A stretch of DNA of 64,000 bases, from positions 110,979,072 through 111,043,071 of the forward strand of contig CM076999.1 in the NCBI GenBank assembly GCA_039090855.1, in the 5' to 3' direction. The stretch is from Macrothele yani (Eukaryota; Arthropoda; Arachnida; Araneae; Macrothelidae). Made by a program: the position numbers and the translations under genes. Below are positions 1-10,393 of the stretch, piece after piece (the first letter of the stretch is position 1; every line of letters begins with the position of its first letter). A model generated the notes under the pieces. It worked only from the letters and a program-made list of their open reading frames with translations. It was not told the DNA's origin and did not search any database.

Positions 1-89
1 AACATTTTGGTGTGCCGTGTTAAGTCATGGATAATTTGTGGTGTGCCGCGAGTAGAAAAGGTTTGCGGAAGACTGGCCTAGACGATCGT

Positions 90-620
90 AAACGCACACG
101 GCATGAATTTACTGATGTGGAAAAGTATTTTTGAGTGGAAATTCTACGAATTTATAGATTGTGTGAATATATCCCTTAAAGAACGTTTCCAGGAGAGTGA
201 AATTCTAGAAACAGTGGAAAATTTTGTTATCGGAAAAGTAGACGATGTCAGGTGTGTTTTGAATGATGACATTCACGACTATACGATACCTTACGGTCGC
301 AGAAGAGTATGGTGTGTGACACTGCTGCAATGCTGTGTATGGAATTTAAAACTTTTGGAGATGTGATAAAATTTCTGAGTTCGAATTGTATTCGTAATTC
401 ATGAAGTATGACAATGCCAGTTTCTACAGCAACAGCCGAAAGATATTTTTCCACTTTGAAAAGACTAAAGACATTTTTGCGTTCTGCAATGTCCCAGAAA
501 AGACTTTAATCATATTGCTGTTTTAAGTGTACATAAGGATAGAGCTCAAAAGTGGGATTTAGACGATGTTTGCCATGAATTCATAGGGAGAAGTGCGATC
601 AGATGAAACACATTTGCAAC
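90..620 (+). pseudogene. hAT-family transposase C-terminal remnant
   Basis: Reading through several frames gives recognisable pieces of the C-terminal half of a hAT (ZMYM/P52rIPK-like) transposase. A segment around 115-190 reads SIFEWKFYEFIDCV..LKERF, matching the stretch before the dimerisation domain. Around 415-600 the pieces STATAERYFSTLKRLKTFLR, IAVLSVHKDRAQKWDLDDV and CHEFIGRSAIR match the hAT dimerisation domain (family knowledge). At least two frameshifts and a stop near 366 break the frame, and the DNA-binding and catalytic parts are missing. Bases 20-80 (GTGTGCCGCG, AAAAGGTTTGCGGAAGACTGG) look like a degraded hAT terminal repeat, possibly of another copy; that part is inference. Confidence 0.7.
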
Positions 621-1203
621 CGGCCGTGCTAAATAATGATGATTGGTGAGTCCACGCTCTATTTTATTTTAGAAAAACGTCAAATCCCCAAGTTTAAAAA
701 ATGTTTACATAATTATAAATTTTCAAGAACTTATGTTAATTATGCTAAACAACACATTTGTGACGATGTAACCCTACAATGCATGAATTTTATTTTCAAA
801 AAACTTATTTTTAAAGTATTGTTTGGTATTTATATTGTTGTATGTATTTTTTTTAATTATTAGTATAAATTTATTTTTTTATACAAATAAGTAATTTTAT
901 TTATTTACGTGAAAAATAACTGTAGGGTTAAAGTATGTATTGAAGGGTTAATTACTAACTGTATATATTTAAGCTGATTCTTATTACCTACATTTCAGAA
1001 ACTTTGCGTTACATCTCCAATTTGTTTTTGTTTTTTTCAGCTCTCTATATTATATACCATCCGTTATCACATCGATGGTATGAAAGTAAATATCAGAATT
1101 TATGTAAAGGAGGGTTTATGAGTTTTTTTTTTTTTTTATAAAATCATAACTGAAGTCTTTGAGCCCACCCAATACTTTTCAAAAGTTGGTGCCGCTGTAT
1201 ATA
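621..1203. other. AT-rich stretch without recognised gene
   Basis: AT-rich sequence with a T-run near 1126. The 75-codon open frame at 636-863 is Lys/Phe-rich and low in complexity, and could be the 3' trailer of the hAT remnant. I see no domain, tRNA or terminal repeat here. Confidence 0.5.
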
Positions 1204-1949
1204 CAGGGTGTACCGCTCGCTACCGAACCCAGCATTTCTTTAATAATATTAACACCAATGAAGATTTTGCAACGGAATTTAAAGTGGACTTACCTCATTT
1301 TGTGCGAAATGTGATGACATCACAACATTTGCTGGAAGTGGCTACCCTTTGCGTCCAGACAGCATTGAACCAGGCACACCATATTGTGGAAAGTCCTTTG
1401 CCAGTACGTCCGTCGTCAGTGCCTGAATCTCTTCGGTGATGTTTGCTTTCAACGTGATTCGCGGTTTCTTATGGTAAACTCTTCCTTTTAGATATCCCCA
1501 TAAAAAGTAATCAGCAGGCGTCAGATCGGGTGAGCGCGGTGGCCATAGACCCTTCGAAATGACGCGGTCGCCAAAAAAGGACTTAATTTCAGCCATACTA
1601 GTGTGCGATGTCGCTCCATCAAGCTGGGAGAGTCCTTCGTCGCCCAATTGATTTACAAAGGTTTGAAGATTTCCTTTAATAAGCTGTTGTGTGGTTGTAT
1701 CGAAGAAGATGGGACCAATTACGCGGCCCCGGGTCATCCCGCACTAAACACCAATTTTCTGTGAATGAAAGGGTTCTTCATGTATCGCGTTGGGATTTTC
1801 ATTGGCCCAAATACGGGAATTTTGAGAATTTACGTATCCGGACAGGTGAAATGACGCTTCGTCCGAGAACTGCGTGTAGTCCAGAATTCCCGGGTTTTCC
1901 TGAAGAAATATCTGAAACCATGGACAGTATGTCACTCGTTTCCGTGTCA
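1204..1949 (-). mobile_element. mariner/Tc1-superfamily element remnant, one end preserved
   Basis: The low-coordinate edge begins CAGGGTGTACCGCTCGC directly after a TA, a typical Tc1/mariner terminus. The transposase runs on the minus strand toward it. No matching inverted repeat is found on the other side: the element runs into a minisatellite at about 1950 and the N-terminal half of the gene is absent. Confidence 0.6.
1342..1945 (-). pseudogene. mariner-like transposase, C-terminal ~200 codons
   Basis: DDE transposase of the Tc1/mariner superfamily, which cuts and pastes its own element. Reading down the minus strand from about 1945, the first catalytic Asp lies in FSDEASFHLSG, the second in QLDGATSHTS, and the third region is WPPRSPDLTPADYFLWGYLK. 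A single in-frame stop at 1744-1746 (TAG, probably from TGG in GV-W-CGMTRGR) splits an otherwise open frame of about 195 codons. The helix-turn-helix N-terminus is missing. The frame is probably derived from a type common in arthropod genomes (family knowledge). It is inactive. Confidence 0.8.
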
Positions 1950-2249
1950 CGACAAAAGAGCGCAAGACGAAAGAGCGATGCGCCAAAAGGGCGCACGACA
2001 AAAGGACGATACAACAAAAAGGCGATAGGACAAAATGGTGATACGACAAAAGAGCGCACGACAAAATGGTGATACGACAAAAGAGCGCACGACAAAATGG
2101 TGATACGACAAAAGAGCGCACGACAAAATGGTGATACGACAAAAGAGCGCACGACAAAAGGGCGCAAAACAAAAGAGCGATGCGCCAAAAGGGCGAACGA
2201 CAAAAGGGCGATAGGACAAGAGAGCGATACGACACAAGGGCGAGTCCAA
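1950..2249 (+). repeat. 31-bp minisatellite adjoining the mariner remnant
   Basis: Tandem array built from alternating 15-16 bp half-units, ACGACAAAATGGTGAT and ACGACAAAAGAGCGC. Central units are nearly identical; outer units (1950-2040, 2170-2249) are diverged. The array begins inside the transposase reading frame, so minus-strand open frames over it (up to 195 codons, Ser/Phe/Cys-rich) are artefacts of the repeat. Confidence 0.9.
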
Positions 2250-2289
2250 GGACTTGATATTTTTCTACTTCAACTGCAAGATTTCTAAA

Positions 2290-3060
2290 ATATATTATTT
2301 CCGAAAACGGCATCGGGGTCCCGTTGAGCAAACTACATATTTCTTTGTGTATTCAAATCCCAACTGAAATCAGGCGTCTCATCCTATATAGAAGGCTTTC
2401 TAAACGATGTCATTTCCAAAAAGGCCCCGGGGTCCTTTCAATAAATTCAGTACTTCTTTGTGTATTCAAGTAATCCGAACTGAAATCAGGCGTGTCATCT
2501 TTTGTACTCTAAGTGAAATCTATTTAGAAGGCATTCTAAACGATGTCATTTTCAAAAAGGCCCCGGAGTCCTTTCAATAAATTCAGTACTTCTTTGTGTA
2601 TTCAAGTAATCCGAACTGAAATCAGGCGTGTCATCTTTTGTACTCTAAGTGAAATCTATTTAGAAGGCATTCTGAACGATGTCATTTCCAAAAAGGCCCC
2701 GGAGTCCTTTCAATAAATTCAGTACTTCTTTGTGTATTCAAGTAATCCGAACTGAAATCAGGCGTGTCATATTTTGTACTCTAAGTGAAATCTATTTAGA
2801 AGGCATTCTAAACGATGTCATTTCCAAAAAGGCCCTGGGGTCCTTTCAATAAATTCAGTACTTCTTTGTGTATTCAAGTAATCCGAACTGAAATCAGGCG
2901 TGTCATCTTTTGTACTCTAAGTGAAATCTATTTAGAAGGCATTCTAAACGATGTCATTTCCAAAAAGGCCCCGAGGCCTTTTCAGTATATTCAGTACTTC
3001 TTTGTGTATTCAAATAATCTCAACCGAAATCAGATGTATTCGAAAACAAAAAGTAGGAAT
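2290..3060 (+). repeat. 136-bp satellite, about 5.5 units
   Basis: The marker CGATGTCATTT recurs at 2405, 2541, 2677, 2813 and 2949, an exact 136-bp spacing. Inner units differ by only a few bases; the first (2290-2404) and last (after 2949) are degenerate. No coding content. The regular period and decay at the edges fit growth by unequal exchange. Confidence 0.93.
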
Positions 3061-3467
3061 CAGTATCCACAAGGTGATATAAACAACTGTATACTTTATA
3101 GATTCATTAATGTAAAATAAAATGTTCTGTTCGTTATAAAAAAAAATGAAAGAAATGTCATATATTTTTGTTTAATGAAAGTTTTTCTTCGCTATGTGTG
3201 GCTCAGAGACCATTTCAGGAAGGGCTGCAGCCCTTCCTGAAATGCACTTTTAAAGAGCCCTAGAATTATGCGCCATGCTTGAAAAATTGACAGAGCTCTG
3301 CATTTTTTTTTATTTTGCAGATACCACAGTGCAAATTTAAGAAACTGTCTATTTCTTTCCCTTTTTTTAGGAGCAAATGAATAGTTGTCCATCTTTTTTC
3401 CGCAAATGAATAGCTGTCCATCTTTAACTCTTTCGAAATCATTGCAGACGGTTCTTACACATATGTA
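3061..3467. other. unassigned stretch before RTE copy A
   Basis: A short inverted repeat lies at about 3211-3242 (CATTTCAGGAAGGGCTGCAG followed by its complement), a perfect hairpin of about 16 bp per arm. A 96-codon minus-strand frame (3192-3482) is Lys-rich without recognisable domain. Nothing else is evident. Confidence 0.4.
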
Positions 3468-4335
3468 ATTCATCATCAACAATTATGAATCCACTGCTGG
3501 ATGAAGGTCTCCCCAAGTTTCTTCCACAATTATCTGTCTTGAGCCTGTCCCCTCCATGTCACTCCAGCATACTTTCGAATTTCATCCACCCATCTCTCAT
3601 GGGGTCTTCTTCTGGGTCTTTTCCTATCACTCGGAATCCAGTCTAAAATTTCGGTTGTCCATCGGTGGTCCGACCTTCTGGCAACATGTCCAGCCCATTG
3701 CCATTTCAGTGATTTTTCTCTGATTATGATGTCGTCCACTCTTGTCATTTTCCTTATAAATGAGTTCCTCTTCTTATCTTTCCTGGTTACACCAAGCATA
3801 CATCTCTCCATGCTTTCTTAAGTTGTCTGCAGTTTTTGTATGTGTATTTTAGTTAAGGTCCATGTCTCTGCTCCATACGTAAGCACTGGCAGGATACATT
3901 GATTAAACACTTTCCTTTTAAGACATAATGGCATACTGCTCTTAAAAATTGTACTGTTTCTTCCAAAAGTTCTCCATCCAAGTTTTATACAGTGATTAAT
4001 TTCTTCATCAATGTGATCTTCACTCGATATCTGCAGCCCAAGATAAATGTAGGTATCGGTTGTTTCAAGCTTTTTTATAAATCTTCTTTTCTTGAAAAAG
4101 CATTGTACACCACTTTTGTCTTCTGAAAGTTCATTTTTAATCCCACTTCTTTACTCTTGTCATCAACTTCTTGGATCATACTCTGCAGCTCGGAAGGGGT
4201 AGATGCAAAGATAACTACGTCATCAGTAAAATGACGGTGAGTTAGGTAATCGCCATTAATCTTTATCCCTTTGTTTTTCCAGTTCAATGATTGAAAGACA
4301 TTTTGCAATGTGGCATTAAAAAGCTTGGGAGATTA
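3468..4335 (-). mobile_element. RTE-clade non-LTR retrotransposon, copy A, 5'-truncated
   Basis: Minus-strand 3' end of an RTE-type LINE. Frame pieces include MERCMLGVTRKDKKRNSFIR and WQWAGHVARRSDHRWTTEIL (3530-3811), and MNFQKTKVVYNAFSRKEDL (4075-4308). These are the C-terminal part of the reverse transcriptase and the region after it. The 3' end carries the short ATC-type repeat used as a tail by this clade. Similarity to copies B-E stops at about 4335. The frame is broken between 3811 and 4075, and this copy is more diverged than B, C and D, so it is probably the oldest. Confidence 0.85.
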
Positions 4336-5363
4336 GAAGATGAGCTTGGGAGATTTCGTGAATATTCAGTGAATTTTCCATGTATTATGAAAAATATTTC
4401 TTCCTTCATTGAGTAATATACTATTGACTGATTAATAGCGTTGGACTGACGACGTTGGAATATACCATGCTTTCTTGAAGTTGAAGGGAAATAAAAGATT
4501 AGTAAGTACCAATCCTTGACATTATTTAAAGTGAACGCCTATTTTGTTATTGGTGAACTTGACATTTATCACATGTGGTGTTTAGCTAGTTAAAAATAAT
4601 TAGCAATAGATATACGCTACAGGAGGTATTTACAATATAAGCACGGCCTTTTACTTCAAAAGACGAACAAAAAAAGAAAGAAATTACTGAATCAGTTATT
4701 AACCCCCATACAGAAAAAGTTCAGCCAGTTCGGTTATGAGCACAACGACGTTCTTTATATACGACTGACGGAAAAGTAATTACTTTTTGAGGGAGAAATG
4801 GGGCAAAAGCAATTTTTGAAAGGAGGCCCGCGCTTATAGTATCGCTTATGAACCCATCACATATATGATTATTCTGCTTACGCCAGTGCACGAAGTAGAA
4901 CAACATTTCATCAAAATGACAATATTTCTGTCTTGCAATCATTCCAGAGAATTTAAGGTGAGGCAGGGTGTCAGGGGTTAGCTCAGGATGGAGTAACATG
5001 GGGAGGGGGCACCATTATCTTAGAGGAAGGGGGATGTAGAACACTGATGTGCAGAAGAGATGGTAGGAAGCTCAAGCAGGAAGGACGTCAGGTTCGTGTT
5101 CCGCCACAACGTGGAACTCATGGATAGAATAAGACCTAATTCACCAAGGTAAGTTACATAACTGGAACTTCCATCACGTCAATAATATCTTGTGCGAGAA
5201 GTTCGAGTAAAATTGTAGACGCAACAGCTGTTTAAACTGCAGAGATAAAAAAATTGTGTCTACAATTTAAAATCAATTAAAAGACACAGGCAAGATCTTT
5301 CACAGCCGCAACGGCTGCGTCATCACGCCTAATTAACAACACTGGTGTGCAGGTACAGTATTA
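4336..5363. other. unassigned interval; contains one arm of an inverted dispersed repeat
   Basis: Mostly unrecognised. Positions 4539-4640 match 8781-8872 in inverse orientation (shared core GAACTTGACATTTATCACATG, TTTAGCTAGTTAAAAA, AATAGATATAC), so both are copies of one dispersed repeat. The 92-codon minus-strand frame at 4721-4999 has no recognisable domain. Confidence 0.5.
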
Positions 5364-5365
5364 TA

Positions 5366-6445
5366 CAGGGTGCCCACTAAAGTCCTTTCTCAGCCCCGTA
5401 ACTTTCGAACGCCGACAGCTATAGCCATAAAAATGGTGTCTAGGTATAGTAAAGTGGCTACGCGCTATTCGATGAGACCCCTTACAGCGCCTCCTAGCAG
5501 TAAAGTCAGGAGTTAGCGTGCCGATCTCAAAACCTATGCAAGATACGGGAAAATAGTCAACTACAAAGTTGTAGAACAGTACTGATTTAGTACGAAAAGA
5601 CACCTTGCGCGCATGAATGCTAAGAATAGAACGCGTACAACACTCGTTTGTTTGTTCGCGATGTCGATCACGATTACGTCACGAAACGCGTCAGAAAGAA
5701 GATAATATCGCCTTCCGCAAAGCACTAGCCCGACTCAACTGCGGAATGCTTGGTTCCAACATGACGGCGCCCCTCCGTACCAGCCAAGAAACGTAAGAAG
5801 GTACGTGGTGGAGATATTCGAGCAACAAATCATCGGCTATGGTGGTTGCGTAGAGTGGCCTGCACGCTCACCGGACCTCACCCCATTGGACTTCCTTCCT
5901 GTGGGGCTACCTCAAAGAGCAGGTGTATCATACCCTCCAACAACGTTGCAGGACCTTCGACGCCGTATAACTGATGCTTGTTCCAGCGTGTCACCTGACA
6001 TGCTGCAAAATGTGCAGCGTGAGATTCAATCTAGAGTCCAAATGTGTATTGTGGCTGACGGAGAGCACATTGAGTACCGACGGCAAATGTGCCTATTGAC
6101 AACTAATTGCTCCTTTCTGACGCGTTTCGTGACGTAACGGTGTTCGACATCGCGAACAAACAAACGAGCGTTGTACGCGTTCGATTCCAAGCATTCATAT
6201 GCGCAAGGTGTCTTTTCGTACTAAATCAGTACTGCTCTACAACTTTGTAATTGACTATTTTCCAGTATCTCGTACAGTTTTTGAGATCGGCACGCTAACT
6301 CCTGACTTTTCCCCTAGGAGGCGCTGTAAGCGGACTCATCAAATAGCGCATAGCCACTTTACTATACCTAGACACCGTTTTTATGGCTATAGCTGTCGGC
6401 GTTCGAAAGTTACGGGGCTGAGAAAGGACTATACTGGGCACCCTG
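5366..6445 (+). mobile_element. 1,080-bp mariner-like element with ~335-bp terminal inverted repeats
   Basis: Ends are CAGGGTGCCCACTA and its complement, flanked by TA at 5364-5365 and 6446-6447. The inverted repeats run from 5366 to about 5700 and from about 6113 to 6445, and together make up more than half the element. Between them is only a piece of a transposase frame, so the element is an internally deleted derivative. Long TIRs are unusual for classic mariners; the TA duplication and transposase type place it in the Tc1/mariner superfamily. Confidence 0.9.
5744..6137 (+). pseudogene. mariner-like transposase, C-terminal fragment
   Basis: The frame opens with CFQHDGAPPYQPRNVRRY (second catalytic Asp), followed by VEWPARSPDLTPLDF (third acidic residue region) and TTLQDLRRRITDACSSVSPDMLQNVQREIQ. 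At about 5903 the DNA shifts frame (LWGYLKEQVY is read in another frame) and then returns, so two compensating small indels are present. The HTH and first catalytic Asp are absent. It cannot produce a working transposase. It is related to, but not the same family as, the fragment at 1342-1945. Confidence 0.82.
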
Positions 6446-6447
6446 TA

Positions 6448-6781
6448 TAGTTATCTCCCCACAATTCCTACAATGCATAGCGAGGCTAGTTCAGGTTGCC
6501 GAATAACATTATGGTTAACTAGATGTTTTTACAAAGGTAGTACATAATCATGAAACGTTTTTAACCGTGTCAATAGTCCTTGCCAAATAGAGTTCACGAA
6601 AATTTAGAAATGGCCCAAAAATCCAGGGAAAATTACTATAAGAACCGAAGCTGAAGAAACAGCCAGAGGAGAACAAGAGGAATCCGAAAAAGCCCGCTAA
6701 GTCATCAACCGAAAGGTCACGGAAATGTCGGCAACGTCAAACGTAAGCGCGCCAAGATGCGTATCACCCCAATTCAACTTT
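6448..6781. other. unassigned interval
   Basis: No terminal repeats, tRNA-like motif or domain-bearing frame seen between the long-TIR transposon and the first SINE. Confidence 0.4.
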
Positions 6782-6792
6782 GGAGCCATAAC

Positions 6793-7026
6793 GCCGCCCC
6801 GGTGGCGCAGTGGTCTAAGGCGCTGGCCTCTGATCATTCGTCCGAAAGGGGTCCGGGTTCGAATCCCGGTGAGGCATGGATGTTGTGTTTGTCTTACGGC
6901 ACTGGCTCTCTCCCTTCCCTGGAACCAGTGACCCTAAATTAGGGACGGGCGACTGCTTATAGCCCATTGAGTTGCTCACGGTGGTCGTTAAACCTCCAAT
7001 CAAAAAAAAAAAAAAAAAAAAAAAAA
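6793..7026 (+). mobile_element. SINE family 1 (tRNA-derived), copy 1
   Basis: Head GCCGCCCCGGTGGCGCAGTG with Pol III A box (GGTGGCGCAGTGG) and B box (GGGTTCGAATCCC), then a body ending in GTGGTCGTTAAACCTCCAAT and a long A tail. Flanked by an imperfect 11-bp duplication, GGAGCCATAAC at 6782-6792 and GGAGCCACAAC at 7027-7037. The tRNA-like head has a long variable-arm region, as in Leu/Ser-type tRNAs; the source tRNA is not certain. Both 60-68 codon open frames over it are artefacts. Confidence 0.92.
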
Positions 7027-7049
7027 GGAGCCACAACCTTCCATTTCAA

Positions 7050-7440
7050 CAACTGATCATGAATGAAATACGGGATTACACCATGTAATACACATTTTGA
7101 AGATGACAATCTGTTTTTTGGTGTAAATATGACATGAATGGTAAGTCACATAATATCAGAACACTTCGTCGTCCTGGAGCGGGAATCAAACCCACGTCTC
7201 CCAGATAGCGCCCGGATATGCTAACCACTACACCACCCAGAACGACAAGGTCTCAAGTTTCCGATTAATTTGAATATAACCATCACAGGATTCGCTAGTC
7301 AAAGCAACCGGCGTTCATGTTTAGCGAATCTGGAGGTTAGGAATCCAATCCTGTGATTTACCGGAGGAGCAGATAAATCATGAAAGAAATACGGGATTAT
7401 ACCATATAATACAATTTTGAAGATGACAATCCGTTTTTTG
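7050..7440 (-). mobile_element. SINE/foldback family 3 (tRNA-like), copy 1
   Basis: On the minus strand at about 7170-7245 there is a tRNA-like module: TTCTGGGTGGTGTAGTGG (A box), GGGTTTGATTCCC (B box), and a CCAGGAC 3' acceptor-like end. It is bounded by a direct repeat of about 60 bp (starts GAAATACGGGATTA at 7060 and 7385). The same family recurs at 40931-41616 and 54171-54548 as inverted pairs. This is a repeat, not a functional tRNA gene: the anticodon loop lacks U33 and copies are many. Confidence 0.75.
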
Positions 7441-7460
7441 TGTGTGTGTGTGTGTGTGTA
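7441..7460 (+). repeat. (TG)n microsatellite
   Basis: About nine TG dinucleotides directly at the edge of the tRNA-like repeat and just before the mariner insertion. Confidence 0.9.
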
Positions 7461-7478
7461 AATAGACACTTAGACATA

Positions 7479-8779
7479 CACAGTGCGTCAAATAATTTTT
7501 AAGACTGGCGCTATATTTCAGCCTACGTTAGCGCCACCAGTGTAATAGCGAATGCGTTATAAACCTTGCTTTCTGCCAAAAGTACTACGCAGTTGTTAAA
7601 GTAACTCAAACGAAACGGGCGTCCATTAGAGAAGTAAAATTGTTTTTATGTTGAATTATTAAGATGGAACAAAGGGCTGTTATTAAATTTAACGCAAAAC
7701 TTGGTAAAAGTGCCTCGCAAACGTACCAAATGATGAAACAAGTTTACGGTGAGTTTTGTTTAAGTAGATCAAATGTTTTCCTGTGGCACAAACGCTTTTT
7801 GGACGGAAGAGAGACTCTAGTAGATGATAAGCATACCGGAAGACCAAGTTCATCTAGGACACCTGAGATTATTGAAAAAGTGCGTGATTTCGTGGCAAAC
7901 AATCGATGTGCGTCACTAAGAATGATGGAAGAGTCTTTAAACATCAACAAAGAAACGATTCGAACCATCCTGCATGACGATTTGGGCAAAACAAAAGTCT
8001 GTGCTAAATTTGTTCCACACACGTTAACCAATGAACAAAAATCAAGGAGAAGTGCAGATTGCAGAGACATCATTTAAGCCGCTGAAAATGATCCAAACTT
8101 CTTAAAATCGATTGTTACAGGTGATGAAACATGGTGTTTTCAATATGATCCTAAAACAAAGCGACAAAGTGCGGAATGGAAGTCAAAAAACTCGCCACAA
8201 GCCCAGAAAACAAGAAAAGTTCCATCGAAAATCAAAACAATGCTCATTACGTTCTTCGATAGTAAGGTTATTATCCACTAAGAATTTGTTCCAAGCGGAC
8301 AAACAATTACTGGTGAGTTTTATTCAAATGTTTTGAGGCGTTTGATGGGCAGAATTTGTCGCATTCGTCAAGAATATCGAGATGAAAGCAGTTAGTGTTT
8401 GTTGCACGATAATGCATCCAGTCACACCTCACTTCTTGTTCGTAGATTTTTGGTGAAAAATAACGTCTGTGGGTTGAATCATTCACCGTATTCGCCTGAT
8501 TTAACACCCTGCGACTTTTCTTTGTTCCCAAAACTTAAAATGACGTTAAAAGGGTGTTATTTTGATGATATTTCGACCATACAAACATCTTCGACGCGTG
8601 CTTTGGAGGCAATTCCGCAAAGTAAACTGGAACAGGCATTCGAATCATAATTAAATCGCTGTAACAAGTGTATTGAAGCCGGAGGGACTTACTTTGAATA
8701 ACAAACCAAAACAAATTATAATTTTTTGTTTCTATTTCATTTTACAGACCCAGTCTTAAGAATCATTTGACGTACTGTG
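7479..8779 (+). mobile_element. 1,301-bp mariner element with TIRs and TA target duplication
   Basis: Left end CACAGTGCGTCAAATAATTT and the complement of the right end CACAGTACGTCAAATGATTC match over about 28 bp with three or four mismatches. Both are flanked by TA (7477-7478 and 8780-8781). Total length 1,301 bp is the classic mariner size. The target is a dispersed repeat, whose other copy is at 4539-4640 in reverse. Confidence 0.95.
7664..8701 (+). pseudogene. mariner transposase (DD34D), full length but disabled
   Basis: Starts MEQRAVIKFNAKLGKSASQT, with the paired helix-turn-helix over residues 1-110 (WHKRFLDGRETLVDDKHTGR is the linker). First catalytic Asp in VTGDETWCF, second in CLLHDNASSHTS, third in SPDLTPCDFSLFPKLK, 34 residues apart (DD34D, the mariner signature). 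Lesions: TAA at 8075-8077, a frameshift between about 8190 and 8240, TAA near 8279 and TAG near 8393. The natural C-terminal end (GGTYFE, stop 8699-8701) remains. Length matches the usual 345 residues. Inactive in trans, but its TIRs look intact. Confidence 0.93.
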
Positions 8780-8841
8780 TATAGTGTAAATATGTCCTGT
8801 AGTGTATATCTATTCCTAATTGTTTTTAACTAGCTAAACAT

Positions 8842-9240
8842 GTGATAAATGTCAAGTTCACAAATAATGAAACAGGCTTTCAAAATTTGCACAAATTGAG
8901 CCTGAACAGCCAAGAACAGATGGAGATTGATGTCATCGGTCCAAATTTTCAAATTTTCACATCGAGCATGAAATATCAATGCGCATCGCCAGTCTTCGCA
9001 CCTTTGCTGGATAATGAATATATTACTTCTCAAACCTTTACCCGCCGATGTATTCTGAATCTAGACAAGAAGAACAAGAGCAACAAGAAGAGTACATTAG
9101 GCCCGAGACGTATCGCCAAATTTATTACAAGGCAACTAAAGGAGTTTGAAAAATTGTTTCTGAAGAACGATTTCTTCAGAAACAGGTTTAGCAATAACGA
9201 TGATACTATGCCTTCTACTTCTACTAACATTAATTTATAA
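8842..9240 (+). CDS. hypothetical open frame, 132 codons, no recognised domain
   Basis: An uninterrupted frame rich in Asn, Ser, Lys and Phe. The middle contains TRRCILNLDKKNKSNKKSTL and the end TMPSTSTNINL. No signal peptide, membrane segment or known motif is seen. Its first 10 codons lie inside a dispersed repeat (8781-8872), so the start is doubtful and it could be a terminal exon or chance. AATAAA is not seen close by, though the following sequence is AT-rich. I cannot assign a function. Confidence 0.25.
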   Translation: MINVKFTNNETGFQNLHKLSLNSQEQMEIDVIGPNFQIFTSSMKYQCASPVFAPLLDNEYITSQTFTRRCILNLDKKNKSNKKSTLGPRRIAKFITRQLKEFEKLFLKNDFFRNRFSNNDDTMPSTSTNINL

Positions 9241-9348
9241 TCAGCACAAGTTACTATGAATTGTACATAGTATAAGATGCCTTTAAGTAAAGTAAAACAT
9301 TTCTTTTTGTTCTATTTCTTAAAAATTTTATATCTGGAAAAAATCATA

Positions 9349-9509
9349 GGGGCACACTAGCAAATGTGCAGCAAACTACAACGTAGCGCTACGTCAACTG
9401 TGCTTCACTGATTACTTTAAGGGCGTAGAACTAGTGAGATAGTGCCATGAAATAGTGACAGTCGACGTAGTTCTACGTTGTATTGCGGCACAGTTGCTAC
9501 TATGCCCCT
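9349..9509. mobile_element. hairpin MITE, ~161 bp
   Basis: Ends GGGGCACACTAGCAAATGTG and the complement TATGCCCC... pair across nearly the whole element, with arms of about 52-60 bp around a short loop. The inner motif CAACGTAGCGCTACGTC is itself palindromic. No coding content. Superfamily unclear because no clean target duplication was found. Confidence 0.7.
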
Positions 9510-10366
9510 TTGATTTCTATATAAGACTAGCTTTATTACCCGGCTTTGCCCGGTACAGAATGTATGGAATCTGTAGAATCAAATGGACCAAACGCGTTGC
9601 GAATTATTTAACACGCGTCCAGGAGGCACAACATTAGAACACTGATTGAACAAAATTCGTTAACAATTTGTTATCGACGATCAAATGCATCACGTGCTTT
9701 CAGTTTCAGAGGTCTTTGAGGGGCGAATCTCTGGGATAAAAAAGTTAAAAACTTATCTTTGCGAATATTTTATGAAACTGGCTGAAATTTTAATGAGCAC
9801 CATAAATCGTTAATAGGAGCATGACCTCCAAATTTTGCCTGAATCGGTAAATAACATTTTAAATTAGCCGTCAAAATTTTATTAACCGTTTCTGCGTATA
9901 TATATTTCTGTTTACCGATCAATTAAAAATTCCATGCCTATTTTAAAAAGTTTTGACCGGATTCCGGTGAAATTTTGAGGGACTCCTCTTATTACTAATT
10001 CATGGTGCTGATAAAAATTTCAGCCCGTTTCGTTAAGATTTCGCAAAGTTCGTTTTTGCATTTTTTTATGCACAGTTCTCTAAGAATAGAAACACCTGTG
10101 CATTAATGCAGTCACGTGCTTTCAGATTTGGAACAGATAACGATGACGTAGCAAACGACGCTGACTTTATTGGTTAACTTATTAATTAATTCATAACTCG
10201 CGAACGGAACAACTTAGAGATCTCAAAATAGTTGCGTTGACCTAGAAATTCCAGTATTAATAAGCTATGCAAATTTCACATGCCACAGTTCGGCGTTCGA
10301 GAGTTTTTGCTGCTTTAGACAAACAGACGTTTTGCGTTTTATATGCTGTATAAGATACAGTAGAAT
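9510..10366. other. unassigned interval, probably old repeat
   Basis: Contains TTTATTACCCGGCTTTGCCC near 9531, a phrase typical of dispersed invertebrate repeats (recollection, not verified). Otherwise AT-rich with no domain-bearing frame. Confidence 0.4.
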
Positions 10367-10393
10367 ATTCAGCAATCATCATCATCATCATCA

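Noticed and set aside
1744..2331. 195-codon Cys/Phe/Ser-rich minus frame
   Set aside because: Its upstream two thirds is a 31-bp minisatellite; only the last ~67 codons are real transposase.
6793..6880. Functional tRNA gene (also at 45224, 50483, 51354, 51597, 52101, 30335, 33540, 41453, 54368)
   Set aside because: A and B boxes are present, but all belong to multi-copy SINE families with conserved non-tRNA bodies and non-canonical anticodon loops.
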